From assembly GCA_963779055.1 (NCBI GenBank), contig CAVZWN010000002.1:324101-388100 (forward strand): a stretch of 64,000 nucleotides of DNA, written 5' to 3'. The stretch comes from Sulfurimicrobium sp963779055 (GTDB lineage: Bacteria; Pseudomonadota; Gammaproteobacteria; Burkholderiales; Sulfuricellaceae). The notes beneath the pieces were generated by a model. That model ran no database searches, was not told where the DNA came from, and saw nothing but the letters and a program-made list of their open reading frames with translations. This document shows positions 55,956 through 64,000 of this stretch, one piece after another (position 1 is the stretch's first letter; every line of letters begins with the position of its first letter). Made by a program: the position numbers and the translations under genes.

Positions 55956-57509
55956 ATGACGACCGCGCAGTCCCCGACCGCCCCGCCCTTCCGGCGGATC
56001 AGCATCGACCCGATCACCCGGCTCGAGGGGCACGGGAAGATCGACATCTTCCTGCGATGCACGGGGAGGTGGCCGACTGCTATCTTCCAGGTGCCCGAGC
56101 TGCGCGGCTTCGAGAAATTCTGCGAGGGCCGCCCCGTCGAGGAGATGCCGCGCATCACGCCACGGATTTGCGGCGTCTGCCCCGAGGCGCACATGATGGC
56201 GGCCGCCAAGGCGTGCGACGCCGTCTACAAGGTGTCGCTGCCGCTGACCGCCGCCGGCTGATCCGCGAACTGTGTTCAAACGACTCTTCTACGTCACCGA
56301 CCACGCACGCACTTCTACGCGCTCGCCGCGCCCGACTTCGTCATGGGCCCCGCGAGCGACCCGGCCGAGCGGAACATCATCGGCGTCATCGGGAAGCTGG
56401 GCGTCGACGTCGGCCGGAAGGTCATCACCGCGCGGAAGTGGGGCCACGAGGCGGCGGCGATCTTCGGCGGCCGGCCGGTCAACCCTGAGAACGCCATTCC
56501 GGGCGGCGTGTCCAAGCCCATCACGGCGCAGGAGCGCGACCGCCTCGAGGAAATCGCCCGCTACATGGTCGACTTCGCGAAGTTCACGCTGGCTGCTCCA
56601 GCAGGTGCTCGCCAACCCGCGTACGTCGACCTGATTCTGAACGGCCCCTACCGGCACCGGACGTACTCGATGGGGCTGGTGGACGACAAGAACCGGACCA
56701 ACTTCTACGACGGCAAGGTGCGCGTCGTGGACCCGGACGGCCAGGAGCTGTGCAAGTACGCGCCGCGCGACTACGCCAAGCACATCGCCGAGCGGGTCGA
56801 GCCCTGGAGCTACCTGAAGTTCCCGTACCTCACGCAGGTCGGCTGGAAGGGCTTCGTCGACGGCAAGCAGTCGGGCGTCTACCGCGCCACGCCGCAGGCC
56901 CGCCTCAACGTCGCCGACGCGATGAGCACGCCGCCGGCGCAGGAGGCGTTCGAGGAGTATTTCGAGACGCTCACCGGGGACCGCAGCGGCCGGACCATGG
57001 TGCACCATACGCTGGCGATCCACTGGGCGCGCGTCGTCGAGATGGTGAACGCCGCCGAGCGCGCCGCCGAGCTGGTGCGCCACCCGGAGCTCACCCACCC
57101 GGAGAACTACCGCGTGATTCCGCGACGACACCCCCACCGAGGGGGTCGGCATCGTCGAGGCGCCGCGCGGCACGCTCGTGCACCACTACGTGACCGACGA
57201 GGACGGCATCGTGCGGAAGGCGAACCTGGTGGTGGGCACGACCAACAACCACGCGGCCATCTGCATGTCGATCAAGCAGGCCGCGCAGGGGTTGATCCGC
57301 CGCGGGCGGAGGTCACCGAGGGCCTCCTGAACATGGTGGAGATGGCGTTCCGCGCGTACGACCCGTGCTTCGGCTGCGCGACGCACAGCCTCACCGGGCG
57401 CATGCCGATGACGGTCCGGGTCCGGGAGGCGGACGGAACGGTCGTTCAAGAGGCGCCAGGATCAGGGCTCAAGGCTCAAGGCTCAAGGCTCAGGGCCGCA
57501 AGCCGCTAG
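55956..57509 (+). CDS. [NiFe]-hydrogenase large subunit, Mvh-like (frameshifted)
   Basis: Contains both metal-binding motifs of the NiFe site: RICGVCPEAHMMAAA near the N-terminus (about 56164) and DPCFGCATHSLTGR near the C-terminus (about 57360). Other conserved parts are IDPITRLEGHGKIDIFL and GGRPVNPENAIPGGVSKP. Shifts occur near 56060, 56260-56320, 56590, 57115 and 57300. The frame ends with residues encoded by the GGCTCAA tandem repeat, so the natural C-terminus may be shorter. The C-terminal His of L2 is present. Confidence 0.85.
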
Positions 57510-57545
57510 CCGTGAGCCGTGAGCCGTAGCGTGAGCCGAGAGGAG
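57459..57545. repeat. GGCTCAA / GAGCCGT tandem repeat tract
   Basis: Four GGCTCAAG-type units are followed by CCGCAAG and several AGCCGTG units between the hydrogenase large-subunit and hdrA genes. A related GAGCCGTAA tract occurs at 58985-59020. Confidence 0.75.
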
Positions 57546-57552
57546 GCAGACG

Positions 57553-58884
57553 ATGGCTGACATCAGGAACCGGTACGACGCGCTCGTGATTGGCGGCGGG
57601 CATCGCCGGCATGCAGGCCGCGCTCGACCTGGGCGAGCAGGGCTTCGAGGTGCTGCTGGCCGAACGCACGCCTTCAATCGGCGGCGTGATGGTCGGCCTG
57701 AACAAGGTCTTCCCCACGCTCGACTGCTCGAGCTGCATCTGCACGCCGCGGATGGCCGAGTCGGCGCACCACCCGCGCATCCGCCTGCAGACCTACACGG
57801 AGGTGCGACAGGTGGAACCCGCCGGTGCCGGGTTCCGCGTGACGCTCGAGTGCAAGCCGCGCTACCTGAACGAGGAGACGTGCATCGGCTGCGACGAGTG
57901 CGAGCGGGCATGCCCGGTGGCAGTGCCCCACGAGTTCGACTACGGCCTCGGGGCGCGGCGGGCCATCTACATCCCGCACGGTAACGCCATCCCCCAGAAA
58001 GCGGTGCTCGACCTCGAGCACTGCGTGTTCTGCGCGAAGTGCGAGAAGGTCTGCCCCACCAACTGCATCGACTTCACGCCAGGAACCGCGTGTCGTCACG
58101 GTGACGGTGGGCACGGTCATCGTGGCCACCGGGCTCGAACTCCTCCCCATGGCCAGGAAACCGGAGTACGGCGGCGGGCGGATGCCGAACGTGATGAGCC
58201 CTCTGGCAATGGAGCGCATCCAGTCGAGCAACGGGCCGTACGGCCGCGTGCTGCGCCCAGCGGACGGCAAGATTCCCCGAGTCGATCGCCTACATCCAGT
58301 GCGCCGGGAGCCGCGACCGCTCGATCGGCGTTCCGTACTGCTCGCGCGTCTGCTGCATGTACGCGCTGAAGCAGGCGCTGCTGCTCCGCCACTACATCCA
58401 CGGCGTCGAGGTCACGCTCTACTACATGGACATCCGCGCGTTCGGCAAGGGATACGAGCAGTTCTACCGCCGGGCGGTGAGCGAGGGCGTGTCGGTCGTG
58501 AAGGGCAAGGTCGCCCGCGATCACCCAGACCGACGACTTCGACCTGATGCTGCGCGTCGAACTACTCGACGAAGGCGGGCGCGTCGACGAACACCGCTAC
58601 GACCTCGTCGTCCTCAGCCAGGGCGTGATCCCGGCGTGGCACGCCGACGGTGTCATCGACATCGAAGAGCGGCCGACGGCTTCGTCCACACGCCGGAAGT
58701 GAAGCTCAACCCGTCGTTCACCACGATGCCGGGCGTCTTCGTCAGTGGCGTGGCGGCCGGCCCCAAGGACATCCCCGACGCGATTGTCGAGGCCGGCGAA
58801 GCCGCGATGGCGGCGGCAAACCACTTGACGCGGAACCGGTGGCGCACGAGGATGGCGTGGCGTAGGGACGAACGTGAGAATTAG
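57553..58884 (+). CDS. hdrA: HdrA-like flavin/iron-sulfur electron-transfer subunit (frameshifted)
   Basis: About 440 residues. FAD Rossmann motif ALVIGGGIAGMQAALDL (shift near 57600), the HdrA cysteine motif TLDCSSCICTPRM, two ferredoxin-like clusters CIGCDECERACPVA and CVFCAKCEKVCPTN, then IQCAGSRDRSIG and a C-terminal NAD/FAD fold ending GVFVSGVAAGPKDIPDAIVEA. Shifts occur near 58085, 58275, 58520 and 58670. It is the likely electron-bifurcating or relay flavoprotein of the hydrogenase-Hdr complex. Confidence 0.85.
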
Positions 58885-59035
58885 GAATTGAGAATTGAGA
58901 ATTGGAGGATCGGAAGTGAGAATTCAGAAGATAGAAGACAGAAGGCAGAAGACAGAAGGAAGAAGCCACAGGCGAGGCCGCCAGCCGTGAGCCGTAAGCC
59001 GTAAGCCGTGAGCCGAGAGTCTGGATCGCGCAGGC
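58875..59035. repeat. Low-complexity repeat tract after hdrA
   Basis: GAATTGA-type units (58881-58925), GACAGAAG/AGAAGG-type units (58927-58965) and GAGCCGTAA-type units (58985-59020) follow one another. No gene is visible. Such mixed short repeats suggest a genome with many intergenic tandem repeats. Confidence 0.7.
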
Positions 59036-59040
59036 GCCGC

Positions 59041-59319
59041 ATGACGACCAAACCCAAGCGCCCGATCGAGCAGCTGCGCGAGCGCCACGGCGGCATCTCG
59101 CCGAACTCAAGGCGTACTTCACCGAGCAGCAGAAGGTGTTCAAGGCCATTCGCACCGCGCTCGGCAACGGGCCGCGCACCATCCCGCAACTCGCGCGCGA
59201 GTGCGGCCTGCCCTCCACGGTCGTCACGTGGCACGTGATGGCGATGCCGCCGGTACGGCGAGGTGCTGGACGGCCCCGAGCAGGACCGCCACCTGCTCTA
59301 CACCCTCCCGGGAGCCTGA
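59041..59319 (+). CDS. Small helix-turn-helix protein in the hydrogenase cluster (frameshifted)
   Basis: About 91 residues when read across shifts near 59098 and 59250: MTTKPKRPIEQLRERHGG, then AELKAYFTEQQKVFKAI, and a winged-helix-like segment TIPQLARECGLPSTVVTWHV. Placed between hdrA and the HdrC-like gene on the same strand; it may be a local regulator or an Hdr-associated protein. Confidence 0.65.
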
Positions 59320-59321
59320 CC

Positions 59322-60519
59322 ATGCAGCACTATCGAATGGACCCGACGCTCGTCGACCGAACTGGCCGCCTTTGGCGGCAGCACCCTCGGGCGGTGCTTC
59401 AGCTGCGGCAACTGCACGGCGGTCTGCGGCCTCTCCAAGGGCGACACGGTCTTTCCGCGGAAGATTATCCGCTACCTGCAAGTCGGCCTGTCCGACCGAC
59501 TGCTGGAATCGCCGGAGCCGTGGCTCTGCTACTACTGCGGCACCTGCTCGGACACCTGCCCGCGCAGCGCCGAACCGGGCGAGCTGATGATGGCGACCCG
59601 CCGCTGGCTGGTCAGCCACTACGACTGGACCGGCCTCTCGCGGCGGCTCTACCTGTCCGAAGCCTGGGAACTGGGGCTGCTCGCCGAGCATCGCCGCGCT
59701 GGTCCTCGCGCTGTTCCTCGTGCCGGGCTGGCTGGGGCTCCCGTTCGGCTTCCCCGCCATCGATGCCGCCGCCACCGCGCACGTGCGGCTCGACCTGTTC
59801 GCCCCGAACCCGGTCGTGCATGCGGCCGATCTCTCCTGGCCGCGCTGCTCGCGCTGCTCCTCGGCATCAACGCCCTCCGCATGGCCGGTTTCGTCGCGCG
59901 GGGACGCGGGGGCCTACAGATCCCGCTCTCCATCTGGCTCGGCAAGGCGTACGAGTTCGTTTTCCACGCCGCCACGCAGAAGCGCTGGCTGGAGTGCGAC
60001 AACGACGCGCGCGGCCCGTGGCTCCGCCACTTCCTGCTCGTCACCGGCTACGCGACGATGCTGCTCCTGGTCGTCGCGTTCCTCCCGGTGTTCCAGCGCG
60101 ACGACGCCCAGTTCCACTGGACCGCGCTGTTCGGTTACTACGGGACCGCGGTGCTGCTCGGCGTCACCGCGATCGCGATGCGGCAGCCGGCTGCAGAAGA
60201 AGGCGCAGTACCACAAGTTCTCGCACGCCAGCGACTGGATGTTCCTGGTGCTCCTGTTCCTGACCTCGCTCTCCGGGCATCGTGCTCCACCGGTCCGCCT
60301 GTTCGACATGCCGTGGCCGACCTACGTGCTCTACGTCGTCCACCTGATGATCGCGGTCGCCGATGCTCGTCGTCGAGGTGCCGTTCGGCAAGTGGAACCA
60401 CCTGGTGTTCCGGCCGCTGGCGCAGTACCCTCGTCGAAGTGCGCGCGGCGGCGCAAGCGAGGCAACCGGCGCCGACGCAGGCGGCCCGCCACACCCCCGC
60501 CCACGTGGGTGCACGATGA
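59322..60519 (+). CDS. HdrC-like [4Fe-4S] protein fused to a cytochrome-b-like membrane domain (frameshifted)
   Basis: N-terminal HdrC-type clusters: GRCFSCGNCTAVCGLSKGD and CYYCGTCSDTCPRSAEPGE. After about residue 110 the protein becomes hydrophobic with some five membrane segments (LLGINALRMAGFVARG, FLLVTGYATMLLLVVAFLP, YYGTAVLLGVTAIAM, DWMFLVLLFLTSLSG, YVLYVVHLMIAV) and His residues suitable for haem, like NarI/HdrE-type subunits. At least six shifts are needed. It would link the cytoplasmic complex to the membrane quinone pool. Confidence 0.78.
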
Positions 60520-61031
60520 CCTCGCCGGCGCGTGAACCGGGCGCGACCATCGTCCTGGGCCTCGGCAACCCGGTCCGCTACGACGTGCGGTCGGGTTGCG
60601 CGTGGCGGAGGCGGTCGAGCGCCTGCTGGCCGACGAGCCTCTGCCTGGCGTCAGCGTGGCGACGAGCACCCGCGCCGGCCTCGAGCTGATCGACCTCCTC
60701 TCGGGCGCCGCTCGCGCCGTCATCGTGGACTGCCTCGCCCGGCCGAATCCGGCGCCCGGCCCGTTCTGCCGCCTCACCCTGGACGATGTGGCCGGTTCGG
60801 CCCGGCTGGTGTGGGCGCACGACGTGACCGTCGCCACCGCGTTCAAGTTCGCCCGCGCCGCCGGCGTGCCGATGCCCGACACCGTGGACATCTACGCCAT
60901 CGAGGCCGCCGACATCGATCGCATCGAAGAGGGCCTGTCGCCTGCCGTGGCCTCGGCCGTCAACGAGGTGGCCCGTAGAGATTCACTGCCGCCTCGCCGC
61001 CCGCTCGCCCCGCCTGTGCGCCGCGGTGTAA
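60516..61031 (+). CDS. Hydrogenase maturation protease (frameshifted)
   Basis: About 171 residues: GATIVLGLGNPVRYD (shift near 60585), GLRVAEAVERLLADE, and HDVTVATAFKFARAAG are typical of the HycI/HyaD endopeptidase family that trims the large subunit after nickel insertion. A further shift near 60975 leads to the stop at 61029-61031. ATG 60516 overlaps the previous stop as ATGA. Confidence 0.82.
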
Positions 61032-61236
61032 CCTATCCTCTCCGGACCTTCAGAACGCCTCGCCAGACATCTTCCACGGGGCCAGAACGTGACGACTGGA
61101 GCAAATGTTCCGCCTCGTGCTCGACCCGGGAAGATGTCGATGACGACGCCGAAGGCGCCGTCCGGAAACACCGTAGACGAGCGAGGCGAGCCTCGCCGGT
61201 TTGAGGCGACGCTTCGCTGGCAGCCGGAGGGCCGAC
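61032..61236. other. Intergenic, no gene recognised
   Basis: Nothing coding is supported in these 205 bases; GAGGCGAGCCTCGCC (about 61183-61197) is a small palindrome. Confidence 0.5.
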
Positions 61237-62329
61237 ATGACGACGACTCGGGACCGTGAACAACCGGCCGGGGGGAGCCCGGCGCGACGCGCAGCGGCGG
61301 GTGGACCAGATCGCGGCGTTCGACCGCGAACTGGGCGAACTCGAACGCGAGGGGATCCTCGCGCTCGCCGCGGACCAGCGGAGTGCCGTCGAGCGCCATC
61401 ACGCGGGCCTCCTGGCGGAAGTCGCGAAGCGGTTCGACGTGGACCGCACCGAGGGGCAGCGCCAGATGGCGCTCGGGATGCGCATCGCCTCGCTGCTCGG
61501 CGCCGTGACGCTCAGCGCGGCGGTCGTGCTGTTCTTCTACCCGGGTGTGGGGGCTGCTGACGACGCCGGTCCAGGTGGCGGCGCTCGTCGCCATGCCGCT
61601 GGTGATGCTCGCGGCCGTCGAGATCGCGGCGCGCCTGGAACCGACCCGCTACGTCGCCGCCGTCCTCTCGGTCATCGCCGCCGCCAGCTTCGCCCTGAAC
61701 CTGTCCGGCGTCGGCCTGATCTTCAACATGATCCCTTCGCCGGTGATTCTGGCCGTGTGGGCCGCCTTCGCGCTGGCCGTCGCCTACGCGTACGGCATCC
61801 CGCTGCTGCTCGCCGGCGGCGTGGCCGCCGCGATGGGCTACCTGATGTCGGCGGTAGCCGTCGCACACGGACTCGACTGGACCGTGTCGCTGGTCCGCCC
61901 CGAACCGCTCCTCCTGCTCGGCCCGTGCGCGATCGCGGCGTCCTTCTGGCGCCCGGCCGTCAGGGCCGAGGGCTTCGCCCAGACCTGGCGCCTGACGGGC
62001 CTCGTCGCGCTGCTCCTGCCGCTGCTGTTCTTGTCCACCTGGCCCGAGGTCTTCAGCTACGGCCTGTTGCCGCTCGGCGCTCTGCACGCCGTCTACGACG
62101 CGGCCGGGTTGATTCTGCCGGCCCTGGCGGTGTGGGCGGCATCCGCCGGCGATGGCCCGAGGTGGCGAATGCGGCGGGCGCGTTCCTCGTGCTGTTCGTC
62201 TACGCGAAGTGCTTCGACTGGTGGTGGGGGGCGATGCCTCGCTACCTGTTCTTCCTGATGCTCGGCGGGCTCGCGATCGCGGCGATGGTGGTGCTCGCGA
62301 AACTGCGTGGCCGGATGAGGGAGGTGTAG
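61237..62329 (+). CDS. DUF2157-like polytopic membrane protein (frameshifted)
   Basis: About 360 residues. The N-terminus is hydrophilic and helical (RVDQIAAFDRELGELEREGI, then QRSAVERHHAGLLAEVAKRF). After a shift near 61550 come eight or more membrane segments (LLTTPVQVAALVAMPLVML, GYLMSAVAVAHGLDW), and a last part in another frame from about 62150 (LVLFVYAKCFDWWWGAMPRY) to the stop at 62327. DUF2157-like proteins have this layout; function unknown. Not obviously connected with the hydrogenase genes. Confidence 0.72.
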
Positions 62330-62330
62330 C

Positions 62331-62358
62331 GTGACGCGCAAGGGGCTCTGGATCGCGC
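62331..62358 (+). CDS. First codons of a gene cut off by a junction
   Basis: A GTG one base after the previous stop starts MTRKGLWIARK; beyond about 62358 the sequence belongs to another segment. Only the beginning is visible, probably the usual partner gene after a DUF2157-like gene. Confidence 0.4.
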
Positions 62359-62375
62359 GCAAATTCATGCGTGAC
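62355..62375. other. Second probable chimeric junction
   Basis: GC-rich coding sequence on the plus strand stops here and a lower-GC segment with a minus-strand gene start follows. Confidence 0.65.
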
Positions 62376-62564
62376 GACCCAGTCCTCAATAGGTGGAATG
62401 TAATCCTGCGCATTGGCACCACTCAGAAGGAGTAGCATGATCAACAATCCTTGAAGGGCTTGAACTGGGGCCGGGCCAACTCTAAGGTTGGAACATTGCC
62501 AATTGTATGTCTGGTGAAGAAACGCCCATATCGACGCAACGAAGGGCTTGAGTTTCTGATTCAT
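62359..62564 (-). CDS. N-terminus of a secreted protein gene (3' truncated at a junction)
   Basis: On the minus strand from ATG 62564, with AGGA eight bases upstream. About 68 residues: a hydrophilic stretch, then a signal-peptide-like core (LQGLLIMLLLLSGANA) and QDYIPPIEDWVVTHEF, resembling starts of large secreted RHS-type proteins, which is only a suggestion. The frame continues into the GC-rich segment by chance. Confidence 0.5.
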
Positions 62565-62734
62565 GGTTTGGTCCTGCTTTTGATCCCATGTTGGTCATAG
62601 CAGGAGCAGTCGCGCTAAACAACCATTTACCGCTGCACAGATCTTGCCCGTCGCATGGCAAGTAATGTGGTTCGTGACTGCATCCTTCCCTTCAATACCA
62701 TTTCATTCATCCCTTATTCCACGGGAATATTGGC

Positions 62735-62760
62735 CAAATCATGAAGGTGGATTGATGATG
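62735..62760. other. Third probable chimeric junction
   Basis: The lower-GC segment (about 62359-62745), with no other gene visible between 62565 and 62745, gives way to GC-rich actinobacterial-looking sequence in which a permease is entered in mid-gene. Confidence 0.65.
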
Positions 62761-62982
62761 CTCGTGCTCTGGATGCTCGTCGAGCGCAGCTATGCCCCTG
62801 CCGGGACGGTCGCGGTGTTCGCAGCGGTGACGCTCTGGGCGTACTTCGTTGCGCAGTCCCCGAACAACCAGCTCGTGTTCGTCACCCCGTACGTGGTGAC
62901 CCTGATCGCTGTGTCGATCGGGGCACAACGACTGCGACCGCCCGCAGAAGAGGGCATCCCCTGGTTCAAGGGGATGCAGTAG
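62749..62982 (+). CDS. C-terminus of an ABC transporter permease (5' truncated)
   Basis: About 77 residues ending LVFVTPYVVTLIAVSIGAQRLRPPAEEGIPWFKGMQ (stop 62980-62982; shown in part: YVVTLIAVSIGAQ). Two hydrophobic segments and the R-P-P-A-x-x-G-x-P-W/Y ending are typical of simple-sugar/nucleoside ABC permeases. An adenosine deaminase gene follows, which supports a nucleoside uptake operon. The 5' part is missing at the junction. Confidence 0.7.
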   Translation, partial: GLMMLVLWMLVERSYAPAGTVAVFAAVTLWAYFVAQSPNNQLVFVTPYVVTLIAVSIGAQRLRPPAEEGIPWFKGMQ

Positions 62983-63018
62983 GCACCGCCGCGCCCCGTC
63001 GACGATGACCATCAGGCC

Positions 63019-64000
63019 ATGACGATCTCGATCGAACAGGCTCGACACCTGCCCAAGGTGCTGCTGCACGACCATCTCGACGGTGGTCTGCGGGTGGGCA
63101 CGATCCTGGAGCTCGCCGACGCGATCGGGTGGACACTGCCCACGATCGATCCGGACGATCTCCAGGCCTGGTTCACCCGCGGCGCCGAGACCGGAGATCT
63201 GCTCCAGTACCTGGCCACATTCGAGCACACACTCGCGGTGATGCAGACGACGGAATCGATCGAACGCGTCGCCTACGAGGCAACGGTCGACCTCGCCGAC
63301 GACGGCGTCGTCTACGCCGAGGTCCGTTTCGCGCCAGAACTCCACCTGGACCAGGGGTTTCGCTCGACGCCGTCGTCGATGCCGTCACGAGCGGCTTGCG
63401 GCGCGGCGAACTGGCGGCGGCCGAGGTGGGCCGTGTGATCACGGTCAATGCCATCTGCTGCGCGATGCGCACCGAGCAGCGGTCGCTCGAGATCGCCCAG
63501 CTCGTCGACCGACTGCGCGTGTGGAACGACAAGGTGGTCGCCTTCGACCTCGCCGGCGCCGAGACCGGCTTCCCGCCGTCGCTGCACGCCGAGGCGTTGG
63601 CGTTCGCCCGCGGCGCGCACCTCAACATCACGATCCATGCGAGCGAGCCGCCCGACCTGGAGTTGATCTCCGACGCACTGGCCCAGGGAGCTCATCGCAT
63701 CGGCCACGGCGTGCGACTGCGGTCCGACACGAGCCTGGTCGATCCGGCGGCCCGAGTGGACGATCTGGTCCTCGGGCCACTCGCCCAGTACGTGCTCGAC
63801 CACCAGATCCACCTCGAGATGGCCCCGACCTGCAACGTGCAGATCGGTGCCGTGCCGAGCGTCGCCGACCATCCGGTCGGTCCGTTCCTGCGCGCCGGCT
63901 TCAGCGTCGGGCTCAACACCGACAACCGGCTGATGAGCAACGTGCGCCCGTCGAGCGAACTCGTCGCCATCGCCGAGGCCCACGAGCTCACGCTGGCCGA
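63019..64000 (+). CDS. add: Adenosine deaminase (frameshifted, 3' partial)
   Basis: Runs off the right edge. The zinc-binding HDHLDGGLR (about residue 18) is the bacterial H-x-H motif; ATFEHTLAVMQTTESIERVA and DDGVVYAEVRFAPELHL are family segments. A shift near 63358 separates the N-terminal frame from the rest (VDAVTSGLRRGE, CAMRTEQRSLEIAQLVDRL, LAQGAHRIGHGVRLRSD, MAPTCNVQIGAV, FSVGLNTDNRLMS). The expected HAGE catalytic segment reads HASE here. It converts adenosine to inosine; the preceding permease suggests nucleoside salvage. Confidence 0.86.

Noticed and set aside
57459..59035. CRISPR array
   Set aside because: Repeats are short, tandem and directly adjacent, without regular unique spacers or cas genes.
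61512..62564. 350-aa minus-strand frame
   Set aside because: Only the first ~68 residues, from 62564, look real; the rest is antisense to the membrane-protein gene across a junction.

Overview
The window reads as metagenomic sequence joined from at least three, probably four, genomes. Bases 1 to about 54,440 form one coherent, moderate-GC betaproteobacterial segment. The gene orders argS–SPOR–dsbA, priA–hemE–gltDB, DUF971–ubiE–ubiJ–ubiB and the DUF4212/sodium symporter pair suggest Nitrosomonadales-like bacteria (inference, no search run). At about 54,440 the sequence changes, in the middle of an acetyltransferase gene, into strongly GC-rich DNA carrying a [NiFe]-hydrogenase/Hdr-type gene cluster riddled with single-base frameshifts; its lineage is uncertain, possibly Acidobacteria-like. 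At about 62,360 it changes again into a short lower-GC piece holding the start of a secreted-protein gene, and at about 62,745 into an actinobacterial-looking piece with the end of an ABC permease and an adenosine deaminase gene running off the right edge. Linkage across these points should not be trusted.

Layout of the betaproteobacterial part. 0-7.4 kb: DUF294/CBS nucleotidyltransferase and exonuclease, sodium:solute symporter with its DUF4212 partner, a TauD-like dioxygenase operon and a conserved 573-aa protein. 7.6-21.2 kb, all minus strand: response regulator, dsbA, SPOR protein, argS, priA, hemE and gltDB; a non-coding region between priA and hemE contains a perfect DnaA-box sequence framed by a 10-bp inverted repeat. 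21.4-26.3 kb: a broken exported protein and the ubiquinone genes ubiE, ubiJ and ubiB. 26.5-33.9 kb: a second symporter, an ATP-sulfurylase-like/APS kinase fusion beside a DHH phosphoesterase, a MazG-like protein, a thioredoxin-fold ferredoxin, a Phd/PIN toxin-antitoxin pair and a NodI/NodJ-type ABC exporter.

33.9-54.4 kb is a surface-polysaccharide locus: dTDP-L-rhamnose genes rfbB, A, C, D; GDP-mannose/GDP-fucose genes manC, gmd, fcl; an EPS-type MarR regulator; a Wzx-like flippase; glycosyltransferases and several methyltransferases. Its most unusual feature is that between almost every pair of nucleotide-sugar genes sits a small nucleotidyltransferase gene, usually with a HEPN partner, in the same orientation and often overlapping the host genes by a few bases: five such modules, plus mqsRA and a four-helix-bundle gene. 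The four-helix-bundle gene is framed by inverted copies of a CCCATTA/CCCATCA-type repeat, and related CT-rich or CCCAT-rich tracts sit in frame inside rfbB, rfbD, gmd and fcl. A C-terminal scrap of a second fcl-like gene follows the last module.

Single-base frameshifts occur in several otherwise intact housekeeping genes (ubiB, rfbB, fcl, the sulfurylase fusion, one symporter), so most are more likely sequence errors than real pseudogenes. No rRNA, tRNA, CRISPR array, integrase or transposase gene was recognised.
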